Source of the DNA: Pedobacter sp.
GTDB taxonomy: Bacteria; Bacteroidota; Bacteroidia; Sphingobacteriales; Sphingobacteriaceae
Length of the DNA: 43,752 nucleotides
Direction of reading: 5' to 3'
Assembly: GCA_014378705.1 (NCBI GenBank)
Contig: JACMND010000130.1
Coordinates: forward strand, 1-43,752
Part shown: positions 9,348 to 18,473 of the stretch, one piece after another
How the letters are laid out: the number at the start of each line of letters is the position of its first letter
Position numbering within the stretch: position 1 is the first letter of the stretch
Notes under the pieces: generated by a model
Database searches by the model: none
Told to the model about the DNA's origin: nothing
Seen by the model: only the letters and a program-made list of their open reading frames with translations
Made by a program: the position numbers and the translations under genes

Positions 9348-10124
9348 ATGCTTGAATCAATCAAAAATAAGTTATCGGATACCTTAAAAAGTCCAATGCT
9401 TAACCAACCTGCCAATGCCAACGTAAATATGCCCGAACGCATTATTTCTTTAGTAATAGGTGCACTTATAACATATCAGGGAGTAAAGCAAATAATTAAA
9501 CACCCCGCAATAGCCCTTCAGGAAGCAGTAATAGGTGGATATTTACTTTACAGGGGAGCAACAGGTGTCTGCCCGATCTATTCAAGTTTGGGGAAAGATA
9601 GTACAGATACACCGGCCATCAGTATTTATGAACGGATAATTGTAGATAAACCCCGTGAAGAAGTATTTTCTTTTTGGAGAAAATTAGAGAATTTGCCGAG
9701 GTTTATGAAGCATCTTGCTTCGGTTGAAGAACAAAGTGAGACGCTTTCTCATTGGAAAGCCAACCTTCCCGGTGAAATTCTGAAGCTATCCTGGAACGCT
9801 GAGATTACCAGGGAAGAAGAAAATAGTTACATCGGCTGGCAATCTGTTGAAGGTTCTATGATTGATAATGCCGGTAAAGTTGAGTTTAAAGATGCTTTAA
9901 ACGGCATGGGAACAGAATTGTTAATCGAGATAAGCTACTTTCCCCCTGCCGGCAGCTTAGGTCAGGGTATAGCCAAACTTCTTAATAATTTATTTGAGGA
10001 TATGATCCGTAAAGACATTACCAACTTTAAACATTATGTGGAGGGGGAAGAGTATCAAACTTTTATTAACTCCTCCAGTTTTGTAGAAAAAATGCAAAAC
10101 ACCTTTAAAAAAGCTACAGATTAA
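9348..10124 (+). CDS. Membrane-anchored SRPBCC (polyketide cyclase-like) protein
   Basis: The 258-residue protein starts with a YgaP/DUF2892-type hydrophobic segment (about 28-82: MPERIISLVIGALITYQG, then ALQEAVIGGYLLYRG). The SRPBCC ligand-binding fold follows from about 93 to 235 (IYERIIVDKPREEVFSFWRK, ENLPRFMKHL, then WNAEITREEENSYIGWQS). Such START/Bet v1-like domains bind hydrophobic ligands; proteins of this arrangement are often annotated as membrane proteins or cyclase/dehydrases without a proven substrate. It stands alone, diverging from the sensor kinase across 180 bp and converging with the YhhN gene. Function beyond the fold is unknown. Confidence 0.85.
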   Translation: MLESIKNKLSDTLKSPMLNQPANANVNMPERIISLVIGALITYQGVKQIIKHPAIALQEAVIGGYLLYRGATGVCPIYSSLGKDSTDTPAISIYERIIVDKPREEVFSFWRKLENLPRFMKHLASVEEQSETLSHWKANLPGEILKLSWNAEITREEENSYIGWQSVEGSMIDNAGKVEFKDALNGMGTELLIEISYFPPAGSLGQGIAKLLNNLFEDMIRKDITNFKHYVEGEEYQTFINSSSFVEKMQNTFKKATD

Positions 10125-10137
10125 TTAAAGATTACCG

Positions 10138-10196
10138 CCATATTATTTACGTTTTATCAGTGTAAATCCGCTGTTTAATTGTGACAGATAATATGG
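10138..10196. terminator. Candidate bidirectional terminator with a long loop
   Basis: CCATATTAT (10138-10146) pairs perfectly with ATAATATGG (10188-10196), and a run of five T follows. It lies exactly between the convergent SRPBCC and YhhN genes. The 41-nt loop is long and the stem AT-rich, so strength is uncertain. Confidence 0.4.
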
Positions 10197-10199
10197 TTT

Positions 10200-10913
10200 T
10201 TAATATCCGCTCTTTCTGAGGATTTCATTTCTTACCCCAACACTTCTTTCGATAGTTCCGAATGTGATTAATATTTGCGCAAGCATATAGGTTGCCATTA
10301 TGAATACCCCGGATGATGAAAAAGGAGCCACCAATCTATTTAAGGCCAAAAAACCAGTTGATATTAAAAATGAGAACATTCCCGTTAAAATCAGCCTGAA
10401 GCTTGTGCGGTTTACCCTACCATGTCTGAAAGCTGCAAGCACGACCGTTATCGAAACAGCAAGTACATATATGCCAAGCCAAAAGGAAAGTTCTGCCAAA
10501 AAAGGCTGAATTAAAAGAATAAGAACAACGCTGTATAAGGCTATAATAAAGAGAATAACATATCCTATTTTGTTTGAAGCACGCACATCATACAGATAAT
10601 CTCTAATAAAAGCGATGGAGTAAAATAATTGAGCAATAAAGAATGCAGACAGGCCAGCTAAAAACAATAAGACTTTGCTTGCCGCGAATATTGATAAGAT
10701 ATCCCCTGCGAGTGAAAATAGTAAACCCAGAAATATTAATTTGCTAAAGGTTCCGTAAAGCCGGCTACAGCTAATTAAATAACCGCTCAGTAAAATACAG
10801 ATTAGTGGTTTTAATAATAACTGAAGTTGCGAAATATGCCAGGTTTCTGCAAATAAAACGAATAAAGCAACTAATCCGAAACTGATAATAAAGCTAAGAT
10901 GACGTTTCCACAT
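10200..10913 (-). CDS. YhhN family integral membrane protein (lysoplasmalogenase-like)
   Basis: A 237-residue polytopic protein with about eight hydrophobic helices spread over the whole length, matching the YhhN/TMEM86 family. Members include lysoplasmalogenases that cleave the vinyl-ether bond of lysoplasmalogens. Visible family-like elements are FSKLIFLGLLFSLAGDIL (about 57-74) and the early polar HISQLQLLLKPL. Bacterial activity is not assured, because many bacteria with YhhN lack plasmalogens. It converges with the SRPBCC gene; the upstream 151-bp spacer also serves the divergent FKBP gene. Confidence 0.8.
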   Translation of the reverse strand: MWKRHLSFIISFGLVALFVLFAETWHISQLQLLLKPLICILLSGYLISCSRLYGTFSKLIFLGLLFSLAGDILSIFAASKVLLFLAGLSAFFIAQLFYSIAFIRDYLYDVRASNKIGYVILFIIALYSVVLILLIQPFLAELSFWLGIYVLAVSITVVLAAFRHGRVNRTSFRLILTGMFSFLISTGFLALNRLVAPFSSSGVFIMATYMLAQILITFGTIERSVGVRNEILRKSGY

Positions 10914-11064
10914 CTTTAATTTTTTATTCTAGAGGGTTACTGAGGCAGGTAGTTAACGCTCAAAGCAAGGTTATGTTTCGTGTAGAGCAGCTATCATACA
11001 TTTAACAATTGTATTTAAAGAAGTTATCCGGGTATTTTATATCTTCACCGTTTTCAAAAAAATC

Positions 11065-11766
11065 ATGATTAGAAAGACCATCTTGCTATTGATAATTGCT
11101 CCATTAGCAACATTCGCACAAAATGCTAAAAAAGCGCCGGTAAAACAGCCAATTAATAGTTTCGTTCTTAAAAACGGTATGGATACCGCCAGTTATGCTT
11201 TTGGCCTTAAAATAGCTACAGATTTAAAAAACCGTGGTGTTGACAGCCTAAATTACTCTATCTGGAGTATGGCGATGCAGCAGGTTTTTGAAAATAAGAA
11301 ACCGGAAATATCGCAGGAACAAGCTCAAAAAGTTATAACTCTGTTTATGAGTTCAAGGGAAGAGGAGAACTCAAAAACAATTATTGCAGAAGGAGATAAA
11401 TACCTGGCTGAAAATAAAACTAAACCGGGTGTAGTAACTACAAACAGCGGCCTTCAATATATTATATTAAAAATGGCAGATGGCCGCAAACCAAAACCTG
11501 ATGCGGAGGTAACCGTTCATTACAAGGGAACCCTACTTAACGGAAAACAATTTGATAGCTCATACGACCGCGGGGAACCATTAAGCTTACAGTTAAGCAA
11601 AGTAATTCCGGGCTGGAGCGAAGGTGTACAGTTAATGCAGGAAGGCTCTAAGTATAAATTTTTTGTCCCATGGAAACTTGGTTACGGACCTCAGGGAGCT
11701 GGGGGCGATATTCCGCCGTATAGTGTTTTGATCTTTGAAATTGAGCTGCTAAATGCCGGCAAGTAA
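11065..11766 (+). CDS. FKBP-type peptidyl-prolyl cis-trans isomerase
   Basis: Exported or membrane-associated prolyl isomerase and folding helper. A signal peptide spans about 1-19 (ending TFAQ). An FKBP N-terminal dimerisation region lies at about 38-120 (DTASYAFGLKIATDLK...), and the FKBP_C catalytic domain at about 143-228. Active-site residues visible are Y153 in VTVHYKG, FDSS (163-166), the IPGW motif with W184, and Y207 in LGYGPQG. The domain order is that of FkpA/Mip proteins. The Smr-domain gene starts 26 bases downstream on the same strand, so cotranscription is likely. Confidence 0.94.
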   Translation: MIRKTILLLIIAPLATFAQNAKKAPVKQPINSFVLKNGMDTASYAFGLKIATDLKNRGVDSLNYSIWSMAMQQVFENKKPEISQEQAQKVITLFMSSREEENSKTIIAEGDKYLAENKTKPGVVTTNSGLQYIILKMADGRKPKPDAEVTVHYKGTLLNGKQFDSSYDRGEPLSLQLSKVIPGWSEGVQLMQEGSKYKFFVPWKLGYGPQGAGGDIPPYSVLIFEIELLNAGK

Positions 11767-11792
11767 CACAGGCCTGTTTATGAAAAAATTTG

Positions 11793-12734
11793 ATGAAATA
11801 TAAGTTAGGAGATTTTGTTCGGTTTGTTGACGAACGTATAGAAGGGTACATCACCCGGATAATTGACGAGCAAACAGTTGCGGTAACCGATCAGGATGAT
11901 TTTGAGATAACTGTCGGTATTTCGCAAATCACCTGGGTTCACGGAAAGCAACCTTCTGAAAGAGTTACCGTGGAAGATAATGTCGTTCTTAAAGATGAAA
12001 ACTTTCAGCAAGAAGGAATTTTCCTTGCTTTTTTAACTGATGAACGTGCCTCAGCGGTTGTTCATTTTCAGCTTTTAAATCAAACTGACTTTCAATTAGT
12101 ATGTACTTTAAAAACTGAAAACGAATACAAGTATAAAGGTGAATTTTTAGGAGAGGTAAAGCCGCAATCTTCGGTTAATGTTTATTCAGCATCTTTATCA
12201 GAATTAGATAGGTGGCCCGAATTCAATTTTCAACTTTTACGTTACAGCAGCGGGAACACAAAGCCCCTGGCACCCATTGCTGTAATTAAAAAGCTTAGGG
12301 CAAAAGATTTTGCCGGTGCAAAAAAGTTGGTTCCTTTTTCAAAAAGCACTGGCTGGCTAATTCAACTTGACGAACCGGAGTTAGTTATTGATGCGCAACA
12401 ATTAAAAGAAAGCTTCCATAAGCCGATTGAGGAGAAAACTAAAATTGAAAATCCGGGGAAAGAGATTGACCTTCATATAGAAAAACTCCGTGATGATTAC
12501 CAGTTTTTAAATCATTCAGAGATGCTGGATATTCAGTTAAGCTTCTTCAGGCGATCTTTGGACGCAGCTATCGTCCATAAACTTAACTCGATCATTTTTA
12601 TACATGGACTCGGTAACGGCACACTTAAAAACGAAATTCATAAAATAATTAGCAAGCACAAACAAGTAAAGACTTTTATGGATGCCCGGAAAGAGAAGTT
12701 CGGCTACGGAGCAACTGAAGTGTTCTTTAAATAA
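11793..12734 (+). CDS. DUF2027 and Smr domain protein
   Basis: I choose ATG at 11793; a TTG one codon earlier (11790) is in frame but less likely. The 313-residue protein has an N-terminal KOW/SH3-like region (about 1-70: YKLGDFVRFVDERIEGYITRI), a beta-rich DUF2027 core (about 70-215) and a C-terminal Smr domain (about 225-313) with the IDLHIEKL entry motif and the IHGLGNGTLK loop typical of Smr nucleases. Smr domains of the MutS2 type cut or bind nucleic acids; in other bacteria some act on collided ribosomes or mRNA. The exact role of DUF2027-Smr proteins in Bacteroidota is not established. It follows the FKBP gene closely. Confidence 0.88.
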   Translation: MKYKLGDFVRFVDERIEGYITRIIDEQTVAVTDQDDFEITVGISQITWVHGKQPSERVTVEDNVVLKDENFQQEGIFLAFLTDERASAVVHFQLLNQTDFQLVCTLKTENEYKYKGEFLGEVKPQSSVNVYSASLSELDRWPEFNFQLLRYSSGNTKPLAPIAVIKKLRAKDFAGAKKLVPFSKSTGWLIQLDEPELVIDAQQLKESFHKPIEEKTKIENPGKEIDLHIEKLRDDYQFLNHSEMLDIQLSFFRRSLDAAIVHKLNSIIFIHGLGNGTLKNEIHKIISKHKQVKTFMDARKEKFGYGATEVFFK

Positions 12735-12794
12735 TAAACTATCAAAACCTTTATTATTGCTTGTATCCCATCTGGATCGTAGCAACCGATCTGC

Positions 12795-13772
12795 TTAGCT
12801 TTTAATTTTATTTTGGTTTGAATTTATTCGTTTAAAAATAGTGAATATAGTTAGAGCCGCCAGTGCAAATATGGAAATTCTTGCGATGGGATCATATTGT
12901 TGTGGTGGTACATATTGCACGCCCTGCTCATTCATAATAGCAGGTTGAATAACATATCTGCCGTGTAGGGGAATGGCTAGTTTCGCAAAATTTAAAACTA
13001 AATTATCAAGCGAAACCAATAACTCATTGCCTTGCATTGGCATACCATGACCGGTGGCAGCAATTGACGGCCTTAACTCTGCAAGTTTACGTACAGAAGT
13101 TTCGGCAGCAATCCAATCGTTTGTAAAATATTTTGGTGGCCCGGAGAGTAGCTTTTTTTGTGTCATCACCGCAAACGCTGATTCTTGTTTCGTTGTTACA
13201 AACGCGTCACCTGCAATTAATACTTTGTCTTCATTTCTAAATAAGGAAACATGACCCGGGGCGTGACCGGGTGTGTGAAAATACTTCCATCCGGGCAGCA
13301 GGGGTACAGAACCGTCTGCGGGTAGTTCAGATATTTGGCCTCCTAAATTACTCGGTCCTTTAGGATACATCCAGGAAAGTGAACTCATCAGCCCGCCTCC
13401 AACTGTGGGATCCGGCGGTGGATAGGAAGATAAGCCAGTTAAATAAGGTATTTCCAGGTGATGCGCAAAAACCGGAACATCCCAAATTTCTAAAAGATCT
13501 TTTAAAGCTCCAACGTGATCGAAATGCCCATGAGTTAATACAATGGCTGATGGATGCGTTCCCACTCCAAAAATATCCTCAGCCATTTTAATAATTTTCT
13601 TCGCAGAAGTTTTAAGTGCGGCATCAACAAGCACCCACTCGGTAGAAAATGGTTGTTTAGAAATCATGTAAATATTTACAAACACAATTTTAGACCCCCA
13701 AACGCCGGGAGCTACTTCAAAATAGTGTTTATTATCATTCTTTCTCTTTTGTTGAATCAATGCAGCTTTCAT
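12795..13772 (-). CDS. MBL-fold metallo-hydrolase with C-terminal membrane anchor
   Basis: Metallo-beta-lactamase-fold hydrolase. The metal-binding motif HGHFDH gives H81, H83, D85 and H86; further ligands are likely in HTPGHAPGHVSLF and in IAGDAFV, plus the late ATGHG. A hydrophobic helix near the C-terminus (ISIFALAALTIFTIF) suggests membrane attachment. The start is set at ATG 13772 (MKAALIQQKRK, 325 residues); an upstream in-frame TTG at 13817 would add 15 lysine-rich residues with no family support. The substrate is unknown; glyoxalase II-like or lactonase-like activity are both possible. It is monocistronic. Confidence 0.88.
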   Translation of the reverse strand: MKAALIQQKRKNDNKHYFEVAPGVWGSKIVFVNIYMISKQPFSTEWVLVDAALKTSAKKIIKMAEDIFGVGTHPSAIVLTHGHFDHVGALKDLLEIWDVPVFAHHLEIPYLTGLSSYPPPDPTVGGGLMSSLSWMYPKGPSNLGGQISELPADGSVPLLPGWKYFHTPGHAPGHVSLFRNEDKVLIAGDAFVTTKQESAFAVMTQKKLLSGPPKYFTNDWIAAETSVRKLAELRPSIAATGHGMPMQGNELLVSLDNLVLNFAKLAIPLHGRYVIQPAIMNEQGVQYVPPQQYDPIARISIFALAALTIFTIFKRINSNQNKIKS

Positions 13773-13915
13773 TTTTTTTATTTTAAAGAATTCTATTTTG
13801 TTAATATCAGAAAGCAAATGCAGGTTAAAACTGTTTTTTTTAATTAAAATAGTAACAATTAAAACAGGAATTTTACTTTAAGGTTTTTGCCGTTGCTGCA
13901 ATATCTTTATAATTA

Positions 13916-13948
13916 TTTGGACTGAATTTTTATTTTTCCTTATCTTGC
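13916..13948 (+). promoter_or_regulatory. Likely promoter of the cold-shock gene
   Basis: TTTG at 13916-13919 and TATCTTGC at 13941-13948 (partial match to TAnnTTTG) are 21 bases apart, close to the Bacteroidota sigma-factor pattern, and lie 24 bases before the start codon. The short leader argues against a long cspA-type thermosensing 5' UTR. Confidence 0.4.
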
Positions 13949-13971
13949 GACAAATTTAATAATACACTGCA

Positions 13972-14172
13972 ATGCAAAAAGAAGGTACAGTAAAGTTTTT
14001 TAATGAAACTAAAGGATTCGGGTTTATCGTTCCCGCAGAAACAGGTGAAGAAGATGTATTCGTACATTCATCTGGTTTAATTGATCAAATTCGTGAAAAC
14101 GACAAAGTTCAATACGATGTTGAGCGTGGCAAAAAAGGCCTTAACGCTGTTAATGTGAAAGTTGTTTATTAA
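13972..14172 (+). CDS. Cold-shock domain protein (CspA family)
   Basis: A single S1-like cold-shock domain of 66 residues that binds single-stranded RNA or DNA and is expected to act as an RNA chaperone. RNP-1 is KGFGFI (14-19) and RNP-2 is VFVHSS (29-34), both intact. The length is typical, it is monocistronic, and it ends in a strong perfect stem-loop terminator. Cold induction cannot be judged from the sequence. Confidence 0.96.
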   Translation: MQKEGTVKFFNETKGFGFIVPAETGEEDVFVHSSGLIDQIRENDKVQYDVERGKKGLNAVNVKVVY

Positions 14173-14190
14173 AATAACATATATCATTGA

Positions 14191-14226
14191 GCAAAAAAAG
14201 CATGTCTACCGACATGCTTTTTTTGC
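14191..14226. terminator. Perfect bidirectional rho-independent terminator
   Basis: A 16-bp perfect stem (14191-14206 pairing with 14211-14226) with core GCATGTC, loop TACC, and seven A before and seven T after the core. It can end the cold-shock transcript on the plus strand and the PhoH transcript on the minus strand, which converge here. Confidence 0.93.
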
Positions 14227-14273
14227 GTTAATGGTTATTGTTCAAATTAAGCTGGCAAGCTTAGGCTAAATGA

Positions 14274-15617
14274 TCATAAAAGATCATTAGCTAAATTGGC
14301 AAGTTCGCTTCTTTCTCCTTTTTGAAGTGTAATATGTGCATATAGCGGATGGGTTTTAGCTTTATCAATTAAATAAGATAACCCATTACTTTCAGCATCA
14401 AGATAGGGTGTGTCAATTTGATAAATATCCCCTGCAAAAACTATTTTGGTGTCCTCTCCTGCTCTGGAAATAATTGTTTTTATTTCATGTGGAGTAAGAT
14501 TTTGAGCCTCATCTACAATAAAAAAAATCTTGGTAAATGTTCTGCCCCGTATAAAAGCCAATGGTGCGATAACGATCTTTTCGCTGCTTACCATTTCATC
14601 AATCCTGGCCTGAGATTTATGGTCGTCTGCAAATTGTTCCCTGATAAACCTTAAATTATCCCAGATGGGAGCCATGTAAGGATCAATCTTAGACTTAACA
14701 TCACCAGGTAAAAACCCAATATCTTTATTGCTTAAGGGTACAATGGGCCGTGTGATAAAGATTTGCCGGTAATACTTACGCTGTTCTAATGCACTTGCAA
14801 GGGCAATTAATGTTTTACCTGTACCGGCATTACCTTGTATGGTCACCAATTTTATTTGTGGATTTAAAAGTGCGTGTAAGGCAAAATTCTGTTCAGGATT
14901 TTTAGGGGTTATTCTAAACACGGTCTGATCCGGAATCAATTCAAATAAATGCCTGCCCGGATTATAAAAACATTTAAGTAATGCATTTTTATCACTTATT
15001 GTATAGTAATGAAAATTTGCAGAATTTGTAATTCCTAACTTATCGGCTGAAATGGATTTGTTTTTTAGCAGTTCAGAAATTATTTTGGTTGGAACATTCG
15101 TGAGCGCTGTTTTGCCACTGTATAATTCTTCAACATTTTTTACTTTACCGGTTTCATAATCTTCAGCGGTCAGGTTTAATGATTTTGCTTTAAGTCTTAA
15201 ACAGATATCTTTTGAAACAAGAATCACCTTTCTCTCAGGTAACTGATCTTGCAAACTTAACGCGGAATTTAAGATACGATGATCAAACTTACCGGTACCA
15301 AAAATTTCTTTGGCGTCATATAAAGCTGGCTTATCATCCATAATAATCTTAAAACTTCCGCTGGCTTTGCCAGGTAAAGCAAGCCATTGGTTAATAAGGT
15401 GTTCTTTGGATATTTCGTTTATGAGGCGAATAAAACTCCGTGCTTCAAAATTTCGGGTTTCATTCCCTGTTTTAAGATTGTCAAGCTCTTCAAGTACCTG
15501 TATGGGTATGGCAACATCATGTTCCTGAAAATTTTGGAAAGCATTATGATCATACAAAATTACCGAAGTATCAAGTACAAAAACCTTTTTTCCAGCAACC
15601 TGTGAGTTCTTGGTCAT
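14274..15617 (-). CDS. PIN-PhoH family protein (PhoH2-like ATPase/RNase)
   Basis: A 447-residue fusion of an N-terminal PIN domain (about 10-145; catalytic-type D16 in VFVLDTSVILYD, then EELDNLK and FDHRILNSAL with further acidic residues) and a C-terminal PhoH ATPase. Walker A is GNAGTGKT (262-269), Walker B is IVDEAQ (367-372), and ITRP and GDIYQID also match. PIN-PhoH (PhoH2) proteins are described as ATP-dependent RNA-unwinding and RNA-cleaving enzymes. Here there is no adjacent antitoxin gene. The cold-shock gene is next to it but convergent. The function is inferred from domains. Confidence 0.92.
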   Translation of the reverse strand: MTKNSQVAGKKVFVLDTSVILYDHNAFQNFQEHDVAIPIQVLEELDNLKTGNETRNFEARSFIRLINEISKEHLINQWLALPGKASGSFKIIMDDKPALYDAKEIFGTGKFDHRILNSALSLQDQLPERKVILVSKDICLRLKAKSLNLTAEDYETGKVKNVEELYSGKTALTNVPTKIISELLKNKSISADKLGITNSANFHYYTISDKNALLKCFYNPGRHLFELIPDQTVFRITPKNPEQNFALHALLNPQIKLVTIQGNAGTGKTLIALASALEQRKYYRQIFITRPIVPLSNKDIGFLPGDVKSKIDPYMAPIWDNLRFIREQFADDHKSQARIDEMVSSEKIVIAPLAFIRGRTFTKIFFIVDEAQNLTPHEIKTIISRAGEDTKIVFAGDIYQIDTPYLDAESNGLSYLIDKAKTHPLYAHITLQKGERSELANLANDLL

Positions 15618-16304
15618 TAGGCTAAATTAAAATAAATTACAGTATGTATTAGAAGAAACTGTGATAGAAATAGGATAGAAACACAAAACGGAAACCTTCC
15701 TCTTTCGATTCTGATTTCCGTTTTAACCTCTTTTGTAACCTTGATTACTCAGAAGTATCAAGCTTCTGTAACTTTTAACAATCTTGAAGTCTACTTGTCT
15801 TTTCAAACTAGTAGAACCCATAGTTCTTTACTTTGTCATCACAAATATTCCTTGGAATTTGAGTGATATAGGTAACGCCTGCCTTTTGGGACTTAAAGTA
15901 TCAGTCGTTATCTTTCGATGCGGATCTGAGTTTAAATTTTCGATTCCAAAATCCTAAAACACGAAGATTTAAGATTTAAAGGAGTTTTTTTCAGGCTGTC
16001 AAAGTACTTCGTTCTTGATATGACAAGGTAGCAATTTTTAAGGGTTTGTCAAGGAAAATCAAAAAATTTATTTTGCACATGTTACTCACAATTTATGAAT
16101 AGTTTTTAACAGTAAAAATTAAGGTGAAGCTTACAATTTTGTGTTTACACAAGATTATTAACAATATTGATTTGAGAGAAATTAACATTTGTTTTAAAAG
16201 CTTTATTAAAATTACTACCATTATTATCCCCGCAACACCTTATTTTAAATAAATTTGAATTTATCTACCGCTAACTATAACTTCGCTATTGCCAAAGCCA
16301 CTTA
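15618..16304. other. 687-bp spacer with several hairpins, possible RNA or leader
   Basis: No ORF of note. Between 15685 and 15827 four stem-loops follow one another: a perfect 10-bp stem AAAACGGAAA (15685-15694) with TTTCCGTTTT (15715-15724); CAGAAG (15750-15755) with CTTCTG (15763-15768); TCTACT (15790-15795) with AGTAGA (15810-15815); and AGAAC (15813-15817) with GTTCT (15823-15827), which overlaps and so competes with the previous one. A further TGTCA/TGACA pair lies near 15999-16025. The rest, to 16304, is AT-rich and should hold the FUSC promoter. No tRNA-like fold was seen. Confidence 0.45.
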
Positions 16305-18446
16305 ATGAAACCATCCCGGGCGATTAGAAATTTTATTTTCAGTCAGTATTTTACAGATGGTATAAAAATTACATTTGGTGTACTCCTCCCCTCACTTATT
16401 TTTTATCAATTTCATTACATTAACATAGGTGTAACCATTTCTTTAGGTGCCGTATGTGTGAGTATTGTAGATAACCCAGGGCCGGTTATACACAAAAGAA
16501 ACGCTATGTTGGTTTGCAATGTGGTCATCTTTTTAACAGCGCTGTTAACAGGAATTATTAATAATTTTCCGGTTTTTTTGGGATTTGAAATAGTCTTGCT
16601 CAGTTTCTTTTTTTCTATGCTTTCGGTTTACGGAAACAGAAGTTCAGCTATTGGTACTGCCGCGTTGTTAATAATGGTGTTAAGCATTGACCATTTATCG
16701 GCATTCGGCATTTTTGAACATGCTTTATATATTTTAACAGGGGGGTTATGGTATCTGATACTTAGTTTATCAGTTGCCCAATTAAAACCTTACAGGCAAG
16801 CCCAGCAGGAATTGGGCGAGTGTATCGAAGAAATTGCCCGTTACATTAGGTTTAAAGCCGAATTCTATGATATTAAAACCAATATTGAAAAGAATTATAA
16901 GCAATTAATAAATCAGCAGATTATTGTTCATACGCATCAGGATTCTGTCAGAGAAATATTATTCAAGAGCCGTATAGTGATGAAAGACACCACCGATACA
17001 GGGCGTCATTTAATACTCACTTTTGTAGATATTATTGATCTTTTTGATCAATCAACATCCATGTTTTATGATTATGAGGCTATCAGGACAAAGTTTGGCG
17101 GTTCAGGTATTTTATTTGAATACAGATTTCTTATTTTAAAAATTGCTGAGCAGCTTGAAGATCTCAGTTTTACAATAAGCAGCAATTTACCTGCTTCCAA
17201 AATGAGCGACCTGCAATTTGAACTTGAGAAATTAAAAAATCAAACAGATAAGCTTGAAAGTGATGGGCTTAACAACTTTGTTTTAAAAAAAATCCTGATC
17301 AACATCAGGAACATGGTTGCCAGGACGCAAAAAATTTACTCGTATTTTAATCCTGAAACCCTTGCTCAGCACGAAATCAGACGAAAGTCTGATCTGCCTA
17401 AATTTGTATCTCACCAGGAATTTGGATTTAAAAACCTAAAAGAGAATCTGAATTTAGAATCTTCAATTTTCCGTCATTCATTACGTGTCGCATTTGCCAT
17501 GTTGATTGGATATTTAGTTTCTAAACTTTTTCCCTTTGGGCATCATAGCTACTGGATTTTACTAACCATCCTTGTTATCTTAAAACCGGGTTTTACTTTA
17601 ACAAAGCAACGAAATTACCAACGTTTGATTGGAACGATACTGGGTGGAATTGGAGGCGCTTTAATCCTTTATTTCATCAATGATCAAGCATTTCTTTTTA
17701 TTTTGTTAATGATCTTTATGGTGGCTTCCTATAGTTTTCAAAGATTAAATTACACTATCAGTGTGGTGTTTATGACTCCATTTATATTAATTCTTTTTTA
17801 TTTTATGGGAGGTGGTGATGGTATTTTAATTGCCCGTGAAAGAATTACCGACACATTTACCGGATCGGCAATAGCACTTATTGCTAACTATTATATATTG
17901 CCCAAATGGGAATTTCAGCAGTTAAAAGATTCTGTAAAGGAAGTTTTAGTTGCAAATTACCATTACTTAAATAATGTGTCTGATATTTTAACGGGAAAAA
18001 CATGGGACTTAACGGCGTATAAATTATCCAGAAAAGCGGTTTACGTAAGTTCGGCTAATATAGCGGGTGCATTTCAACGGATGTTGGCCGAGCCAAAAAG
18101 TAAACAAAGGAAAGCAAAAGACCTTCACAAATTTGTAGTGATTACGCACATTCTTTCATCTTACACAGCTACTTTAATCTCTACCCTACAGCCATACGGG
18201 TTATTAACAGGAAATAAGGATTATTTGAAATTGGTTAAACAATCATTGTTAAGCATTAAAGAATCAATTAATTTAATTGATAAAAATGATGAGTTCCATA
18301 GCGGGGAGGCAGACCTGGCTTCACCAAATCTTCATGCCGAAATAATATCTGATAATGATGCCAATCTAATTCGCGAACAACTTGAACTTGTACGAACAAC
18401 TACTTCTGATATTTTAAAAATCGCTCAATCCTTAGCTAATATCTAA
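16305..18446 (+). CDS. FUSC/YccS family inner-membrane protein
   Basis: 713 residues in the duplicated layout of fusaric-acid-resistance-like (YccS/YhfK) proteins. The first membrane block is at about 18-170, a cytoplasmic helical region at about 170-385 with coiled-coil character (FELEKLKNQTDKLESD), a second membrane block at about 393-525 (FAMLIGYLVSKLFPFGHHSYWILLTILVILKPGFTLTKQRNYQR), and a long cytoplasmic tail. The segment HSYWILLTILVILKPGFTLTKQR is the family's best-conserved feature. Some members export aromatic acids; for most, including probably this one, the substrate is unknown. It converges with the antiporter gene, 27 bases apart. Confidence 0.9.
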   Translation: MKPSRAIRNFIFSQYFTDGIKITFGVLLPSLIFYQFHYINIGVTISLGAVCVSIVDNPGPVIHKRNAMLVCNVVIFLTALLTGIINNFPVFLGFEIVLLSFFFSMLSVYGNRSSAIGTAALLIMVLSIDHLSAFGIFEHALYILTGGLWYLILSLSVAQLKPYRQAQQELGECIEEIARYIRFKAEFYDIKTNIEKNYKQLINQQIIVHTHQDSVREILFKSRIVMKDTTDTGRHLILTFVDIIDLFDQSTSMFYDYEAIRTKFGGSGILFEYRFLILKIAEQLEDLSFTISSNLPASKMSDLQFELEKLKNQTDKLESDGLNNFVLKKILINIRNMVARTQKIYSYFNPETLAQHEIRRKSDLPKFVSHQEFGFKNLKENLNLESSIFRHSLRVAFAMLIGYLVSKLFPFGHHSYWILLTILVILKPGFTLTKQRNYQRLIGTILGGIGGALILYFINDQAFLFILLMIFMVASYSFQRLNYTISVVFMTPFILILFYFMGGGDGILIARERITDTFTGSAIALIANYYILPKWEFQQLKDSVKEVLVANYHYLNNVSDILTGKTWDLTAYKLSRKAVYVSSANIAGAFQRMLAEPKSKQRKAKDLHKFVVITHILSSYTATLISTLQPYGLLTGNKDYLKLVKQSLLSIKESINLIDKNDEFHSGEADLASPNLHAEIISDNDANLIREQLELVRTTTSDILKIAQSLANI

Positions 18447-18473
18447 TAAAGACTTTTCCGGTAAACGTGTACT

